NCBI GenBank assembly: GCA_964567845.1
Contig: CAZMOG010000015.1
Location: 1 to 31,990, forward strand
Direction of reading: 5' to 3'
From: RGIG9079 sp964567845
GTDB taxonomy: Bacteria > Bacteroidota > Bacteroidia > Bacteroidales > Marinifilaceae
Length of the DNA: 31,990 nucleotides
This document shows positions 6,914 to 16,432 of this stretch, piece by piece (within the stretch, counting starts at the first letter, position 1; each line of letters starts with the position of its first letter). Under the pieces are notes generated by a model. That model was given only the letters and a program-made list of their open reading frames with translations. It was not told the DNA's origin and made no database searches. The translations under genes and the position numbers were made by a program.

Positions 6914-9085
6914 ATGAAAAAGATATTTACGCTTGTTGTGGCAATGTTTTTGGGTTATGCAGTGCAGGCTCAATCGTCAATAACGTTAGAAGATTTTACC
7001 GTAAAAGGTACATTTAGGGCAGAGCGAATTGGAGGATTAAAACCCTCTGTGCTGAATGGTGAAAGATATACGGCTATGACACCATCAAGAAGACAGGTGT
7101 TAGAGTATAGCTATAAGACCGGAGCATTGGTAGATACAGTTATTGACCTGGATAAATTAAAGGGTGGTCAAGGATTGGTGATTGATGATTATACAATAAA
7201 CTCTTTGGGTACATGGATGTTGATTCAGACCAAAACAACTCCTATTTATCGTAGATCTTTTACTGCCGATTATTATATTTATGAGTTCCGTAATAAAGAT
7301 TTAATGCCTCTTTCAGAGAATGGAGCACAATCTGTTGCAACCTTTTCACCGGCCGGAAACAAGATTGCATTTGTACGCAATAACAATATCTTTATTCACG
7401 ATTTGCGTTTCCATTCGGAGTTGCAAATAACCAAAGATGGTAAGATGAATCATATCATTAACGGAATGCCTGATTGGGTGTATGAGGAGGAGTTTTCATT
7501 TAATCGTGCCTTCGAGTGGGCTCCCGATGGTTCTGCGATTGCATACATAAAGTTTAATGAAAGTGCGGTTCGTGAATATGATATGGCAACATATCGTGGA
7601 ATTTATCCGGAAAACTATACTTATAAATACCCGATTCCGGGTGAGACAAATTCGACTGTCTCTGTTCATGTATATGATTGCATAGATAGAACAACCTTTG
7701 AAATGAATATTGGCCAGGATACAAATATTTATGTTCCAAGAATACGTTGGACAGCGGATCCTAAAAGATTGGCAATCTTCAAACTGAACCGTCGCCAAAA
7801 CAATCTGGAGCTTTTATCTGCAAATGTGAGAACCGGTGAGACCGGTGTAATGTATCGTGAGGAGAATAAATATTATATCAATAATGAAAATTTCGATGCA
7901 TATACATTCTTGCCAGGAGGTAAAGGTTTGATAGTGATTAACGAGAGTAATGGTTATCGTCAGCTACAACAATACTCAATGAGCGGGAAACTTGTAAAGA
8001 GTATTACCCCGGCAAAGTATGATGTAATTGATTTTTATGGATACAATCCGACAGCCGGTGCTTATTATTACTCTTCATACGAAGAGGGGCCTTTACAGAA
8101 GCATGCATATGTGGTTGATGCAAAGGGTTATAAAAGAAAATTGACCCCAAAGTCGGGATGGAATGAGGTTAGTTTCTCTTCAAATTTTGCATACTACATT
8201 GTAAATAATTCAAGTAATAGCCAGGTTCCAAATACAACTCTTTATTCAACTTCTAAAAGTAAGGTTTTGAGAGTATTGGTTGACAATAAACGTTTGGCGG
8301 AGCAACTAACTCAGTACAAAATGCCGGTCAAGGAGTTTGTGAAGTTTAAGGCTGCCGATGGAGTTACCGAGTTGAATGGTTGGGTAATGAAACCTACAAA
8401 CTTTGATTCGTCGAAACAGTATCCGGTTTTGATTACACAATATAGTGGACCATATTCACAATCAGTTCAGGATATGTGGTCAACCGATTGGTTGAATTAT
8501 GTGGCAGAACAGGGTGTTGTTGTGGTGTGTGTGGATCCACGAGGTACCGGAGGTCGTGGCGAGGCTTTTGGTAAGTGTACTTACATGCAACTTGGTAAAT
8601 ATGAGAGCGATGATGTGATTGCAACGGCAAAGCAACTTACACAGAATAGTTGGGTTGATGGCAATCGTATAGGTATTTGGGGATGGAGTTATGGTGGATT
8701 TATGGCTTCGTTGTGTACCTTGAAAGGAAATGATATTTTCTCAATGGGTATTGCAGTCGCTCCCGTAACAAATTTCCGTTTCTATGATTCAATATATACT
8801 GAGCGTTATATGCGTGAGCCTGGTGAGAATGGAGATGGCTATGATAAGAACTCTCCTATAAATTATGTGAATAACTTTAATCGCGGTAATTTATTGTTGG
8901 TACATGGAACCGGTGATGACAATGTTCATGTAAGTAATACATACGAGTTGGCAGAGGCTTTGGTACAGGCTGATAAACAGTTCGATATGGCTATATACAA
9001 GGATAGAAACCACAGTATTTTCGGTGGAAATACTACCAAACAGTTATATCAACGTTTTGTAAACTATATCAAGACAAATCTATAG
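6914..9085 (+). CDS. Dipeptidyl peptidase IV (S9B serine protease)
   Basis: An exported prolyl dipeptidyl peptidase that removes X-Pro or X-Ala dipeptides from peptides. I start it at the ATG at 6914 rather than the in-frame TTG at 6893, because the ATG begins a clean signal peptide (MKKIFTLVVAMFLGYAVQAQ); this gives 723 residues. An eight-bladed propeller domain with the DPP-IV double-Glu motif (WVYEEEFSF) precedes an alpha/beta hydrolase. The hydrolase has nucleophile GWSYGGF, the acid Asp in HGTGDDNVH and the His in DRNHSIFG, so the triad is complete. The length is typical of bacterial DPP-IV. It stands alone between a terminator and the tgt promoter. Bacteroidota use such enzymes to feed on peptides in the periplasm. 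Confidence 0.95.
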   Translation: MKKIFTLVVAMFLGYAVQAQSSITLEDFTVKGTFRAERIGGLKPSVLNGERYTAMTPSRRQVLEYSYKTGALVDTVIDLDKLKGGQGLVIDDYTINSLGTWMLIQTKTTPIYRRSFTADYYIYEFRNKDLMPLSENGAQSVATFSPAGNKIAFVRNNNIFIHDLRFHSELQITKDGKMNHIINGMPDWVYEEEFSFNRAFEWAPDGSAIAYIKFNESAVREYDMATYRGIYPENYTYKYPIPGETNSTVSVHVYDCIDRTTFEMNIGQDTNIYVPRIRWTADPKRLAIFKLNRRQNNLELLSANVRTGETGVMYREENKYYINNENFDAYTFLPGGKGLIVINESNGYRQLQQYSMSGKLVKSITPAKYDVIDFYGYNPTAGAYYYSSYEEGPLQKHAYVVDAKGYKRKLTPKSGWNEVSFSSNFAYYIVNNSSNSQVPNTTLYSTSKSKVLRVLVDNKRLAEQLTQYKMPVKEFVKFKAADGVTELNGWVMKPTNFDSSKQYPVLITQYSGPYSQSVQDMWSTDWLNYVAEQGVVVVCVDPRGTGGRGEAFGKCTYMQLGKYESDDVIATAKQLTQNSWVDGNRIGIWGWSYGGFMASLCTLKGNDIFSMGIAVAPVTNFRFYDSIYTERYMREPGENGDGYDKNSPINYVNNFNRGNLLLVHGTGDDNVHVSNTYELAEALVQADKQFDMAIYKDRNHSIFGGNTTKQLYQRFVNYIKTNL

Positions 9086-9105
9086 TGAACTTCAGATAAA
9101 ATTGC

Positions 9106-9113
9106 TAACTTTG
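9106..9113 (+). promoter_or_regulatory. Candidate -7 box for the tgt-lpt-rlu operon
   Basis: TAACTTTG followed by C is an exact match to the TAnnTTTG box, 24 bases before the tgt start codon. The -33 element is not obvious. Confidence 0.6.
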
Positions 9114-9136
9114 CAAGTCAAAAATTTGGGCCGTTA

Positions 9137-10270
9137 ATGCAGTATAAAGTTATAGCCGAGGATATGTGCAGTAACGCGAGATGCGGGGTGTTGCACACAG
9201 ATCATGGAGATATTCAGACTCCGATATTTATGCCTGTAGGAACTGTAGGTTCCGTAAAGGGTGTTCATACCCGTGAGTTGCGTCATGATATAAATGCCGA
9301 GATTATTCTTGGTAATACATATCACCTATATCTACGCCCCGGTATCGAAACATTGAAGTTGGCCGGTGGATTGCATAAGTTTAACGGTTGGGATAGACCT
9401 ATGCTTACCGATAGTGGAGGTTTTCAGGTCTTTTCATTGACAGGAACCGGTAGAAAAATTACTGAAGAGGGGGTAACATTCCGTTCACATATCGATGGAT
9501 CCAAGCATCTGTTTACCCCCGAAGGTGTTATGGATATTCAAAGGGCCATAGGCGCAGATATTGTTATGGCTTTCGATGAGTGTCCTCCCGGTGATAGCGA
9601 TTTCCGATATGCCAAAAAATCACTTGATTTGACAATGCGTTGGCTTGAGCGCTGTGTTAAGCGTATCGACGAAACCTCGCCTCTATATGGATATGAGCAA
9701 CAGCTATTCCCTATTGTGCAAGGTTGTGTCTATCCGGAATTACGCAGGCGTTCGGCAGAACATGCCGTATCACTCGATAGAGCCGGTTATGCCATTGGTG
9801 GTTTGGCAGTGGGCGAGGCAACAGAGGATATGTATGCGATGATCGAGGTTGTTAATGAGATTCTTCCCAAAGATAAGCCTCGCTACTTAATGGGAGTGGG
9901 AACACCACAAAATATTCTTGAGGCGATTGAACGCGGAGTGGATATGTTCGATTGTGTAATGCCAACCAGAAACGGACGCAATGGAATGATTTTTACATCG
10001 CAGGGAACAATCAATATCAAGAATAAGAAGTGGGAGCATGAGTTTACTCCTCTTGATCCGGCAATTACAAGTTATGTTGATGAGCAATATACCCTGGCTT
10101 ATTTGCACCATTTGATTAAGGCCGATGAGTTGTTAGGATTGCAGATCTGTTCTATACACAATCTGTCATTCTATTTGTGGCTGGTGCGTCAGGCGCGTGA
10201 GCACATTATGGCAGGAGATTTTGCTGCCTGGAAGAGCATTATGGTTAAACGTTTAGCTGTAAGATTATGA
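9137..10270 (+). CDS. tgt: tRNA-guanine transglycosylase
   Basis: Exchanges guanine-34 for preQ1 in tRNAs with GUN anticodons, in queuosine synthesis. The 377-residue TIM-barrel protein shows the ILGNTYHL segment, the active-site DSGGFQVFSL loop, the VMAFDECPP and GGLAVGE motifs, and the nucleophile Asp region (FDCVMPTRNGRNG). The usual C-terminal zinc site (CXCXXC plus His) is altered. The stretch at about 303-320 that should carry the cysteines reads FTPLDPAITSYVDEQYTLAY with none, while His341 in SIHNLSFY remains. I recall other Bacteroidota Tgt proteins with the same loss. The gene overlaps the next by 4 bases (ATGA), so they are translationally coupled. Confidence 0.96.
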   Translation: MQYKVIAEDMCSNARCGVLHTDHGDIQTPIFMPVGTVGSVKGVHTRELRHDINAEIILGNTYHLYLRPGIETLKLAGGLHKFNGWDRPMLTDSGGFQVFSLTGTGRKITEEGVTFRSHIDGSKHLFTPEGVMDIQRAIGADIVMAFDECPPGDSDFRYAKKSLDLTMRWLERCVKRIDETSPLYGYEQQLFPIVQGCVYPELRRRSAEHAVSLDRAGYAIGGLAVGEATEDMYAMIEVVNEILPKDKPRYLMGVGTPQNILEAIERGVDMFDCVMPTRNGRNGMIFTSQGTINIKNKKWEHEFTPLDPAITSYVDEQYTLAYLHHLIKADELLGLQICSIHNLSFYLWLVRQAREHIMAGDFAAWKSIMVKRLAVRL

Positions 10271-11358
10271 GACTCCGCATAAAAAAAATGGACCTCTATA
10301 TTATGAAAAAATTCATAGGGACATTCTTTTTGTCCTTAGGATTGATTCTCTGTATAGTGGTGATTTTTGATTTATCGGAGAAGTTGGAGAAGTTTTTAGA
10401 GCATGAGGCGCCGGCATCGCAGATTTTGTTTGGCTACTATTTGAACTTTATTCCATATTTTGCAAGTGCCTTTTCTGCGCTGTTTACCTTTATATCTGTA
10501 ATACTTTTCACTTCGAGCATGGCATCGAAGAGTGAGATTATTGCAATTCTAAGTTCCGGAATCAGTTTTAAAAGATTAACAGTTCCATATATGGCAACTG
10601 CAGGAATTATTGCAGTTTTTTCGTTTGTTTTGAATGCTTATATCATCCCCAATGCAAATGAACGAAGAATTGAGTTTGAGAAGGAGTATATGGGAAAGAA
10701 CTACAATAACAAGGATCAGTTTATACACCGCCAGATTGCCCCGAGCTCCTATATATATATGTCGAGTTTCTCGGCAGGAGCAAGAATTGGATATGATTTT
10801 TCATTAGAGAATTTTAGAAATGACTCTCTGGTATATAAGTTGACCAGTAGTAGAATTGCTTGGGATAAAAATAAAGAGAAGTGGACAATCTACAACTGGA
10901 AGTTGCGTACCATTGAGAATGATGTGGAGATATATACAACCGGTAACCGTTTGGATACTCTGCTTGGTTTTGCTCCCGAGGAGTTTGCCGAGAATCCAAA
11001 ATATATCAAAGATGTATTAACATTACCGGAGTTAAAGGCGTATGAAGAGAAGATGCGTTTCCGTGGAAGTTCCAATATAATGGAGTTTCAGTTAAAGCGT
11101 TATCAGACATGGTCCGATGCCTTTTCTACGTTTATATTGACCTTTATAGGTTTGTGTTTGTCGAGTAAGAGAATGCGTGGAGGAATGGGAATCCATTTGG
11201 GTGCCGGTCTGGTATTGGGATTTTCATATATTCTGTTTATGAGGTTTTCTACTGTTTTTGCAACCAATGGATCGTTGCCGCCAATAATTGCGGTGTGGAT
11301 TCCAAACATATTATATGCGATAATATCAATATTTACTTATAGATTGGCACCTAAGTAG
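10267..11358 (+). CDS. LptF/LptG-family LPS export permease (YjgP/YjgQ)
   Basis: A 363-residue inner-membrane permease that, with LptB, would pull lipopolysaccharide from the membrane toward the LptC-A-D bridge. The N-terminus MDLYIMKKFIGTFFLSLGLI is the classic start of the family. Membrane segments lie near 15-35, 55-80 and 100-125, then comes a periplasmic beta-jellyroll-like region (about 130-265) and three C-terminal helices (about 285-360). Bacteroidota often place one such gene directly after tgt, as here with a 4-base overlap. An alternative start at Met8 would leave the whole family motif intact. Whether it equals LptF or LptG cannot be decided from sequence alone. Confidence 0.9.
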   Translation: MRLRIKKMDLYIMKKFIGTFFLSLGLILCIVVIFDLSEKLEKFLEHEAPASQILFGYYLNFIPYFASAFSALFTFISVILFTSSMASKSEIIAILSSGISFKRLTVPYMATAGIIAVFSFVLNAYIIPNANERRIEFEKEYMGKNYNNKDQFIHRQIAPSSYIYMSSFSAGARIGYDFSLENFRNDSLVYKLTSSRIAWDKNKEKWTIYNWKLRTIENDVEIYTTGNRLDTLLGFAPEEFAENPKYIKDVLTLPELKAYEEKMRFRGSSNIMEFQLKRYQTWSDAFSTFILTFIGLCLSSKRMRGGMGIHLGAGLVLGFSYILFMRFSTVFATNGSLPPIIAVWIPNILYAIISIFTYRLAPK

Positions 11359-11369
11359 GTGTAATAATT

Positions 11370-12557
11370 ATGGAAGAGCAAAATAAGAAGTTCCAGGCAC
11401 GCCGTGAGGCAGGAACATTTAGAGAGCGTCCTGAGAGACGTGAGAGTCGTTTTGGTGAAAAACGTGAGTTTAAACCTCGTGGAGAGGGCGGATATGAGCG
11501 CCGCGAAGGTAGTGTTGAAAGGCCAAAACGTTACGAGAAGGTAGAGTATGCCAACAAAGGTTATAACCGAGTTGAGCGAGGAGAGAGAAGTGAAGGGGGC
11601 TATAGTCGTCAAGGTTATGAGCGAAAGAACGGTTACCAACAGCGTTCTGGTTATGTGCGCGGAGAGGGTCAGTATGAGGGACGTCAGGCTGGGCCAAGGA
11701 GATTTGGTAGACTACAGCAAACTCCGTTTGGTGAGAAAATCCGCAGAGCCTACGATTCATCTGAGCAGTACGATAAGGTTCAGAAGCATCTATACTCTCA
11801 GAAGAAGCAGTTGGAGTATAAGAAGGCTAATCCATTTGCTGAAAGTGATGAAATTCGTTTGAATAGATATATCTCAATTGCCGGAGTGTGCTCAAGAAGA
11901 GATGCAGATAAGTTGATTGCCGAGGGTAAGGTGGCTGTTAATGGCCAGGTAGTTACCGAGATGGGAGTTAAGGTTAGAAAGGCTGACATTGTAGAGGTTG
12001 AGGGCAAGATAGCCGTTCCTGAACGTAAGGTATATTTGGTGCTTAACAAGCCTAAGGATTATGTGACTACAGTCGAGGATCCACAAGAGAGAAAGACTGT
12101 TATGTCGTTAATCGAGGGTGCATGCCAGGAGAGAATCTATCCTGTTGGACGTTTGGATAGAATGACAACCGGAGTGTTGTTGTTTACCAACGATGGTGAT
12201 TTGGCTAAGAAACTTACACACCCAAGCTACGAGCATAAGAAGATTTATCATGTTTTCTTGAATAAGGCATTGTCGCTTGAGGATTTTGCAAAAATTTCTG
12301 AGGGTGTAGAGTTGGAGGATGGTTTGATTGCTGCCGATGAAATCAGTTATGCTTCCGAGGATAAGACCGAGGTTGGAATTCAGATTCACTCAGGAAGAAA
12401 TCGTATTGTAAGAAGAATATTCGAGCATCTTGGTTACGAGATTGTAAAACTTGACAGAGTCTATTTTGCAGGGTTGACCAAGAAAGATTTACCCCGTGGA
12501 CATTGGAGAATGCTTACCGCAAAGGAGGTAAACTATATTAAATATTTCAACAACTGA
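11370..12557 (+). CDS. RsuA/RluB-type pseudouridine synthase with long R/G/E-rich N-terminal tail
   Basis: Isomerises uridine to pseudouridine in rRNA. Residues 161-210 form an S4 RNA-binding domain (IRLNRYISIAGVCSRRDADK). The catalytic domain follows with KPKDYVTT and GRLDRMTTGVL, whose Asp263 is the conserved nucleophile, and ends with HSGRNRIVRRIFEHLG. The first 160 residues are low-complexity, full of Arg, Gly, Glu and Tyr, with repeated GGYERR, GYNRVERGERSEGGY and RQGYERKNGY-like units, and probably disordered. The start 11 bases after the permease gene puts it in the same operon. The target by family would be 23S rRNA (RluB) or 16S rRNA (RsuA), which the sequence does not settle. Confidence 0.92.
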   Translation: MEEQNKKFQARREAGTFRERPERRESRFGEKREFKPRGEGGYERREGSVERPKRYEKVEYANKGYNRVERGERSEGGYSRQGYERKNGYQQRSGYVRGEGQYEGRQAGPRRFGRLQQTPFGEKIRRAYDSSEQYDKVQKHLYSQKKQLEYKKANPFAESDEIRLNRYISIAGVCSRRDADKLIAEGKVAVNGQVVTEMGVKVRKADIVEVEGKIAVPERKVYLVLNKPKDYVTTVEDPQERKTVMSLIEGACQERIYPVGRLDRMTTGVLLFTNDGDLAKKLTHPSYEHKKIYHVFLNKALSLEDFAKISEGVELEDGLIAADEISYASEDKTEVGIQIHSGRNRIVRRIFEHLGYEIVKLDRVYFAGLTKKDLPRGHWRMLTAKEVNYIKYFNN

Positions 12558-12578
12558 TTAGGTTAATATAGCAGAAAA

Positions 12579-12620
12579 AGGTGACCATTGAGTTTCTGAC
12601 TTGATGGTCATCTTTTTTTA
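12579..12620. terminator. Terminator between the convergent pseudouridine synthase gene and uvrB
   Basis: AGGTGACCAT (12579-12588) pairs with ATGGTCATCT (12604-12613) in a 10-bp stem with one G-U pair and a 15-base loop. Seven Ts follow on the plus strand and an A run precedes it, so it can work in both directions. Its T run overlaps the uvrB stop codon. Confidence 0.8.
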
Positions 12621-14630
12621 TAGCTCTTTGATGCGGTTGAGGAGGGCTTGCCATTCGTCGCGGAGGCGTGCTGCTTCAAGATAGTCCTGCTCCTTCGATG
12701 CTTTTAACATTGCCATACGGCTCTTCTCGGCCTGTCTCTCCAATTCGGATTTTGACATGATTCCCAATACGGGATCAGCAGCGATATTTGTAGTGTTGTA
12801 ATCCTCGATATATGACTTCCCTGTAGGGGGCTGAATAAGCGAGGAGTTACCCTCTTTGATAATCTGCTTAGGGGTGATGTTGTGTTTTTTGTTGTATGCC
12901 AACTGCTTCTTCCTGCGATAGTTTGTTGCATTAATGGTCTCTTGCATCGATTTTGTAATCTTGTCGGCATACATGATCACCTTACCGTTGACATGGCGAG
13001 CAGCACGGCCTGCTGTCTGGGTTAATGAGCGAGTATTACGCAGGAATCCCTCTTTGTCGGCATCCAATATTGCCACGAGCGATACCTCTGGCAGGTCAAG
13101 TCCCTCACGAAGAAGGTTGACACCTACCAGCACACTAATCATCCCGGTACGTAGATTCTCAAGAATTTTCACTCGTTCAAGAGTCTCTATGTCAGAGTGG
13201 ATATATTGACATCGGATACCAATATTATCGAAATAGGTACTTAGCTCTTCTGCCATCTTTTTGGTAAGGGTGGTTACAAGTACACGCTCGTCTTTTTCGG
13301 TGCATATCAGTATCTCGTTTACAAGATGATCAATCTGATTCTTCGACGGAACCACAACAATTTTGGGGTCTGGAATTCCTGTGGGACGAATTACCTGTTC
13401 AACAACAACTCCTCCGCTCTTTTCCAATTCAAAGTCGGCCGGGGTTGCGCTGATATAGATGGTTTGATTTGTAAGCTCCTCAAACTCTTCGAACTTTAGT
13501 GGGCGGTTGTCGAATGCAGCAGGCAAACGGAAACCATACTCAACGAGATTCTCTTTACGGGCATGGTCACCACCATACATTGCTCTGATTTGAGGAACTG
13601 TTACATGGCTCTCATCCACGATAAGCAGAAAGTCATTTGGGAAGTAGTCCAATAGGCAGAATGGACGTACACCGGCAGCTCTGCCATCGAAGTAACGTGA
13701 GTAGTTCTCGATTCCGGGGCAGTAGCCCAATTCCCGCATCATTTCAAGATCGTAGTTTACACGCTCCTCCAATCTTTTTGCCTCGTAGCGTTTGCCAATT
13801 TCACGCATATACTCGACATGCTCAAAAAGATCTTTTTGTATCTCTTCATGAGCGCGCTTCTCCATCTCCTTGCTTGTTACAAAAAGGTTGGTTGGGTATA
13901 TTGTAAGTGAATCCTGTGTGTCGAAAATCTGTCCCGACACAGGATTGAACGATGTGATTCTCTCAATCTCATCGTCCCAGAATTCAATTCTGTATGCAAT
14001 GCCGTCGTAAGATTCAATGGCAGGAAATATATCCACCACGTCGCCTTTGGTTCTAAAACAGCCTCGATTGAATTCAACCTCGTTTCTTATATATAGGGCA
14101 TCGATAAGGTGGCGCAGGAATGTGTTTCTGACAATTCTGTCTCCAACCTTGATATTTAGTGTGTTGCTTGCAAAGGCACGTGGGTCTGCCATACCATACA
14201 GGCATGATACCGACGAGACTACAATTACATCTCTACGGCCTGACAGAAGTGCTGCAGTGGCTCTTAAGCGAAGCTTGTCGATTTCCTCGTTAATGGCTAA
14301 ATCCTTCTCGATGTAGGTATCGGTTGTTGGTAAATATGCTTCGGGCTGGTAGTAGTCGTAGTATGAAACAAAGTACTCTACTGAATTTTCAGGAAAGAAC
14401 CCTTTCAGCTCATTGTATAGTTGGGCCGCCAAGGTTTTATTATGACTCAATACCAGTGTGGGACGGTTTGTTCGGGCAATTACATTGGCAGCGGTAAAGG
14501 TCTTTCCCGAACCTGTAACTCCCAACAGAACCTGACTCTTTACACCGCTTTCAATACCCTTGACAAGAGCATCTATAGCTTCGGGTTGATCGCCCGTAGG
14601 CTCATATTGCGATGTAAGTTTGTACTCCAT
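12618..14630 (-). CDS. uvrB: UvrABC excinuclease subunit B
   Basis: The damage-verifying helicase-like subunit of nucleotide excision repair; it takes the lesion from UvrA and recruits UvrC. The 670-residue product has Walker A GVTGSGKT (37-44), the beta-hairpin region with YYDYYQPEAYLP (about 92-104), the DEXX-type box LLIVDESHVT, the TTLTKKMAEEL and QTAGRAARH helicase motifs, and a C-terminal UVR domain (last 40 residues, LEAARLRDEW) that contacts UvrC. The length is normal. It starts 11 bases after prfC and is co-transcribed with it. No LexA-type box was recognised upstream. Confidence 0.98.
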   Translation of the reverse strand: MEYKLTSQYEPTGDQPEAIDALVKGIESGVKSQVLLGVTGSGKTFTAANVIARTNRPTLVLSHNKTLAAQLYNELKGFFPENSVEYFVSYYDYYQPEAYLPTTDTYIEKDLAINEEIDKLRLRATAALLSGRRDVIVVSSVSCLYGMADPRAFASNTLNIKVGDRIVRNTFLRHLIDALYIRNEVEFNRGCFRTKGDVVDIFPAIESYDGIAYRIEFWDDEIERITSFNPVSGQIFDTQDSLTIYPTNLFVTSKEMEKRAHEEIQKDLFEHVEYMREIGKRYEAKRLEERVNYDLEMMRELGYCPGIENYSRYFDGRAAGVRPFCLLDYFPNDFLLIVDESHVTVPQIRAMYGGDHARKENLVEYGFRLPAAFDNRPLKFEEFEELTNQTIYISATPADFELEKSGGVVVEQVIRPTGIPDPKIVVVPSKNQIDHLVNEILICTEKDERVLVTTLTKKMAEELSTYFDNIGIRCQYIHSDIETLERVKILENLRTGMISVLVGVNLLREGLDLPEVSLVAILDADKEGFLRNTRSLTQTAGRAARHVNGKVIMYADKITKSMQETINATNYRRKKQLAYNKKHNITPKQIIKEGNSSLIQPPTGKSYIEDYNTTNIAADPVLGIMSKSELERQAEKSRMAMLKASKEQDYLEAARLRDEWQALLNRIKEL

Positions 14631-14641
14631 TTAACAGTTTC

Positions 14642-16216
14642 CTAGAACTCTGAGGTGAAGTGGAATTTGATTTTTGGATAGTTGTCCTGTGCCATTTGCA
14701 GAATGTATGGAGAATCAGCAAGGAAGACATCGCGTCCCTCTTTATCTTTGGCCATATATTGAGCCTTGTGTTTCTTGAACTCCTCAAGGGCTTTATCATC
14801 CTCGCCCTCAATCCAGCATGCTTTGTAGAGGCTCATCTCCTCCCAGCGACACTTTGCGCCATACTCGTGCAGCAAACGGAACTCGATAACCTCGAACTGC
14901 AACTGACCAACAGTTCCGATAATCTTGCGGTTGTTGAACTGGTTCACGAACATTTGGGCTACTCCCTCGTCCATTAATTGTTCAATTCCCTTGGCAAGCT
15001 GCTTTGCCTTCATCGGGTCTGCATTCTCGATATATTTGAACTGCTCGGGTGAGAAACTTGGAATTCCCTTGAACTGGAGTTTTTCTCCCTCGGTAAGGGT
15101 ATCTCCAATCTTGAATGTGCCGGTATCGTGCAATCCGATAATATCGCCGGGATAGGCCTCATCGATAACATCTTTCTTGCTGGCCATAAAGGCGGTAGGA
15201 CTTGAGAATTTCAGATTCTTTCCGCTTCTTACGTGCAGATAGTTTGTGTTTCGCATAAATGTTCCCGAACAGATCTTTACAAAGGCGATACGGTCGCGGT
15301 GGTTAGGGTCCATATTTGCGTGTATTTTGAATACAAATCCGGTGAATTTCGGCTCTTGTGGTTCTACCATACGTTGTTCTGTTTCACGTGGTAGTGGTGA
15401 GGGGGCGAGTTCAAGGAAACAGTCAAGCAACTCTCTGATTCCGAAATTGTTAAGTGCGGAGCCAAAGAATACGGGTGCAACCTTTGCCGACAGATACTCA
15501 TCGCGGTTGATGTTTGGATATACCTCGCGTACCAACTCTAAATCTTCACGAAGTTTTGCAGCTGCACGATCTCCAATCTTTGCATTCAGCTCCTCGGAAT
15601 CAACATCTATTTCAATAGCAGGGGTAATGGTCTGTATACTTGGCTGATATAGTGCCAAATTCTGTTTGTGAATGTTGTAAATTCCCTTGAATGTATCGCC
15701 ATTTCCAATAGGCCATGTCAATGGGTTTACACCAATCATCAGCTCCTTTTCAATTTCGTCGAGTACGTCGAACGGGTCTTGAACAGGTCGGTCAAGTTTG
15801 TTTACAAAGACAATTACAGGAGTTTTACGCATACGGCATACCTGCATTAGCTTTCTTGTCTGTGTCTCAACTCCCTTAGCGGCATCGATAACAATAATAA
15901 CACTGTCGCATGCGGTAAGGGTTCGGAAGGTGTCCTCGGCAAAGTCCTGGTGACCCGGAGTATCAAGGATATTGATCTTTATTCCATTGTATTCAAAACC
16001 CATTACCGATGTGGCAACAGAAATTCCACGCTGACGCTCAATCTCCATAAAGTCCGATGTGGCACTCTTCTTGATTTTATTTGATTTTACCGCACCGGCA
16101 ACATGGATAGCTCCTCCGAAAAGAAGCAACTTCTCGGTCAATGTTGTCTTTCCTGCATCGGGGTGGCTAATGATTCCAAAGGTTCTGCGACGTTCAATCT
16201 CCTCGATATATCCCAT
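14642..16216 (-). CDS. prfC: Peptide chain release factor 3
   Basis: A GTPase that removes RF1/RF2 from the ribosome after termination. I start it at the ATG ending at 16216 (MGYIEEIERRRTFGI), which gives the family-standard 524 residues. A frame starting at 16276 adds 20 residues that look unlike any RF3 and would overlap the promoter box. Motifs are G1 SHPDAGKTT, the switch region MEIERQRGISV, DTPGHQDF (G3) and NKLDR (G4), followed by the translational beta-barrel and RF3 C-terminal domains (EQFKYIENADPMKAKQ, QLQFEVIEFRL). It is the first gene of a two-gene operon with uvrB. Confidence 0.97.
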   Translation of the reverse strand: MGYIEEIERRRTFGIISHPDAGKTTLTEKLLLFGGAIHVAGAVKSNKIKKSATSDFMEIERQRGISVATSVMGFEYNGIKINILDTPGHQDFAEDTFRTLTACDSVIIVIDAAKGVETQTRKLMQVCRMRKTPVIVFVNKLDRPVQDPFDVLDEIEKELMIGVNPLTWPIGNGDTFKGIYNIHKQNLALYQPSIQTITPAIEIDVDSEELNAKIGDRAAAKLREDLELVREVYPNINRDEYLSAKVAPVFFGSALNNFGIRELLDCFLELAPSPLPRETEQRMVEPQEPKFTGFVFKIHANMDPNHRDRIAFVKICSGTFMRNTNYLHVRSGKNLKFSSPTAFMASKKDVIDEAYPGDIIGLHDTGTFKIGDTLTEGEKLQFKGIPSFSPEQFKYIENADPMKAKQLAKGIEQLMDEGVAQMFVNQFNNRKIIGTVGQLQFEVIEFRLLHEYGAKCRWEEMSLYKACWIEGEDDKALEEFKKHKAQYMAKDKEGRDVFLADSPYILQMAQDNYPKIKFHFTSEF

Positions 16217-16273
16217 ATTTACTCCCTGTTTTTGTTGATTAAATATATTTAAACGGCTTCTAAAAATCGTGCG

Positions 16274-16281
16274 CAAAGTTA
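16274..16281 (-). promoter_or_regulatory. Candidate -7 box for prfC-uvrB
   Basis: The minus strand reads TAACTTTG, an exact TAnnTTTG match about 58 bases before the chosen prfC ATG. A near match TTTC lies 19 bases upstream at 16301-16304. The position also argues against the longer prfC start at 16276. Confidence 0.6.
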
Positions 16282-16385
16282 ATAAAAAATTGGTAATGGA
16301 GAAAGATGAAAAATCACAACAAATAACGATGTGGCGGAACGGTTTTTAGCCATATTTGGGGATGTTTTGCTTTGCTTCTACGTTA

Positions 16386-16393
16386 TAATTTTG
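16386..16393 (+). promoter_or_regulatory. Candidate -7 box for the porin-imelysin-DHOR operon
   Basis: TAATTTTG followed by C matches TAnnTTTG, 39 bases before the chosen porin ATG. TTTG at 16366-16369 lies 16 bases upstream, slightly short of the usual -33 spacing. Confidence 0.55.
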
Positions 16394-16432
16394 CAGCGTA
16401 AAAAAGTATTAACAAATATTATTGACTATAAA

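Noticed and set aside
16217..16276. Upstream extension of prfC to an ATG at 16276
   Set aside because: The extra 20 residues do not resemble RF3 and the start would overlap a TAACTTTG promoter box; MGYIEEIERR at 16216 is the family-like start.
16331..16432. Upstream extension of the porin-like gene
   Set aside because: The added 34 residues precede a clear signal peptide and overlap the TAATTTTG promoter box; ATG 16433 is preferred.
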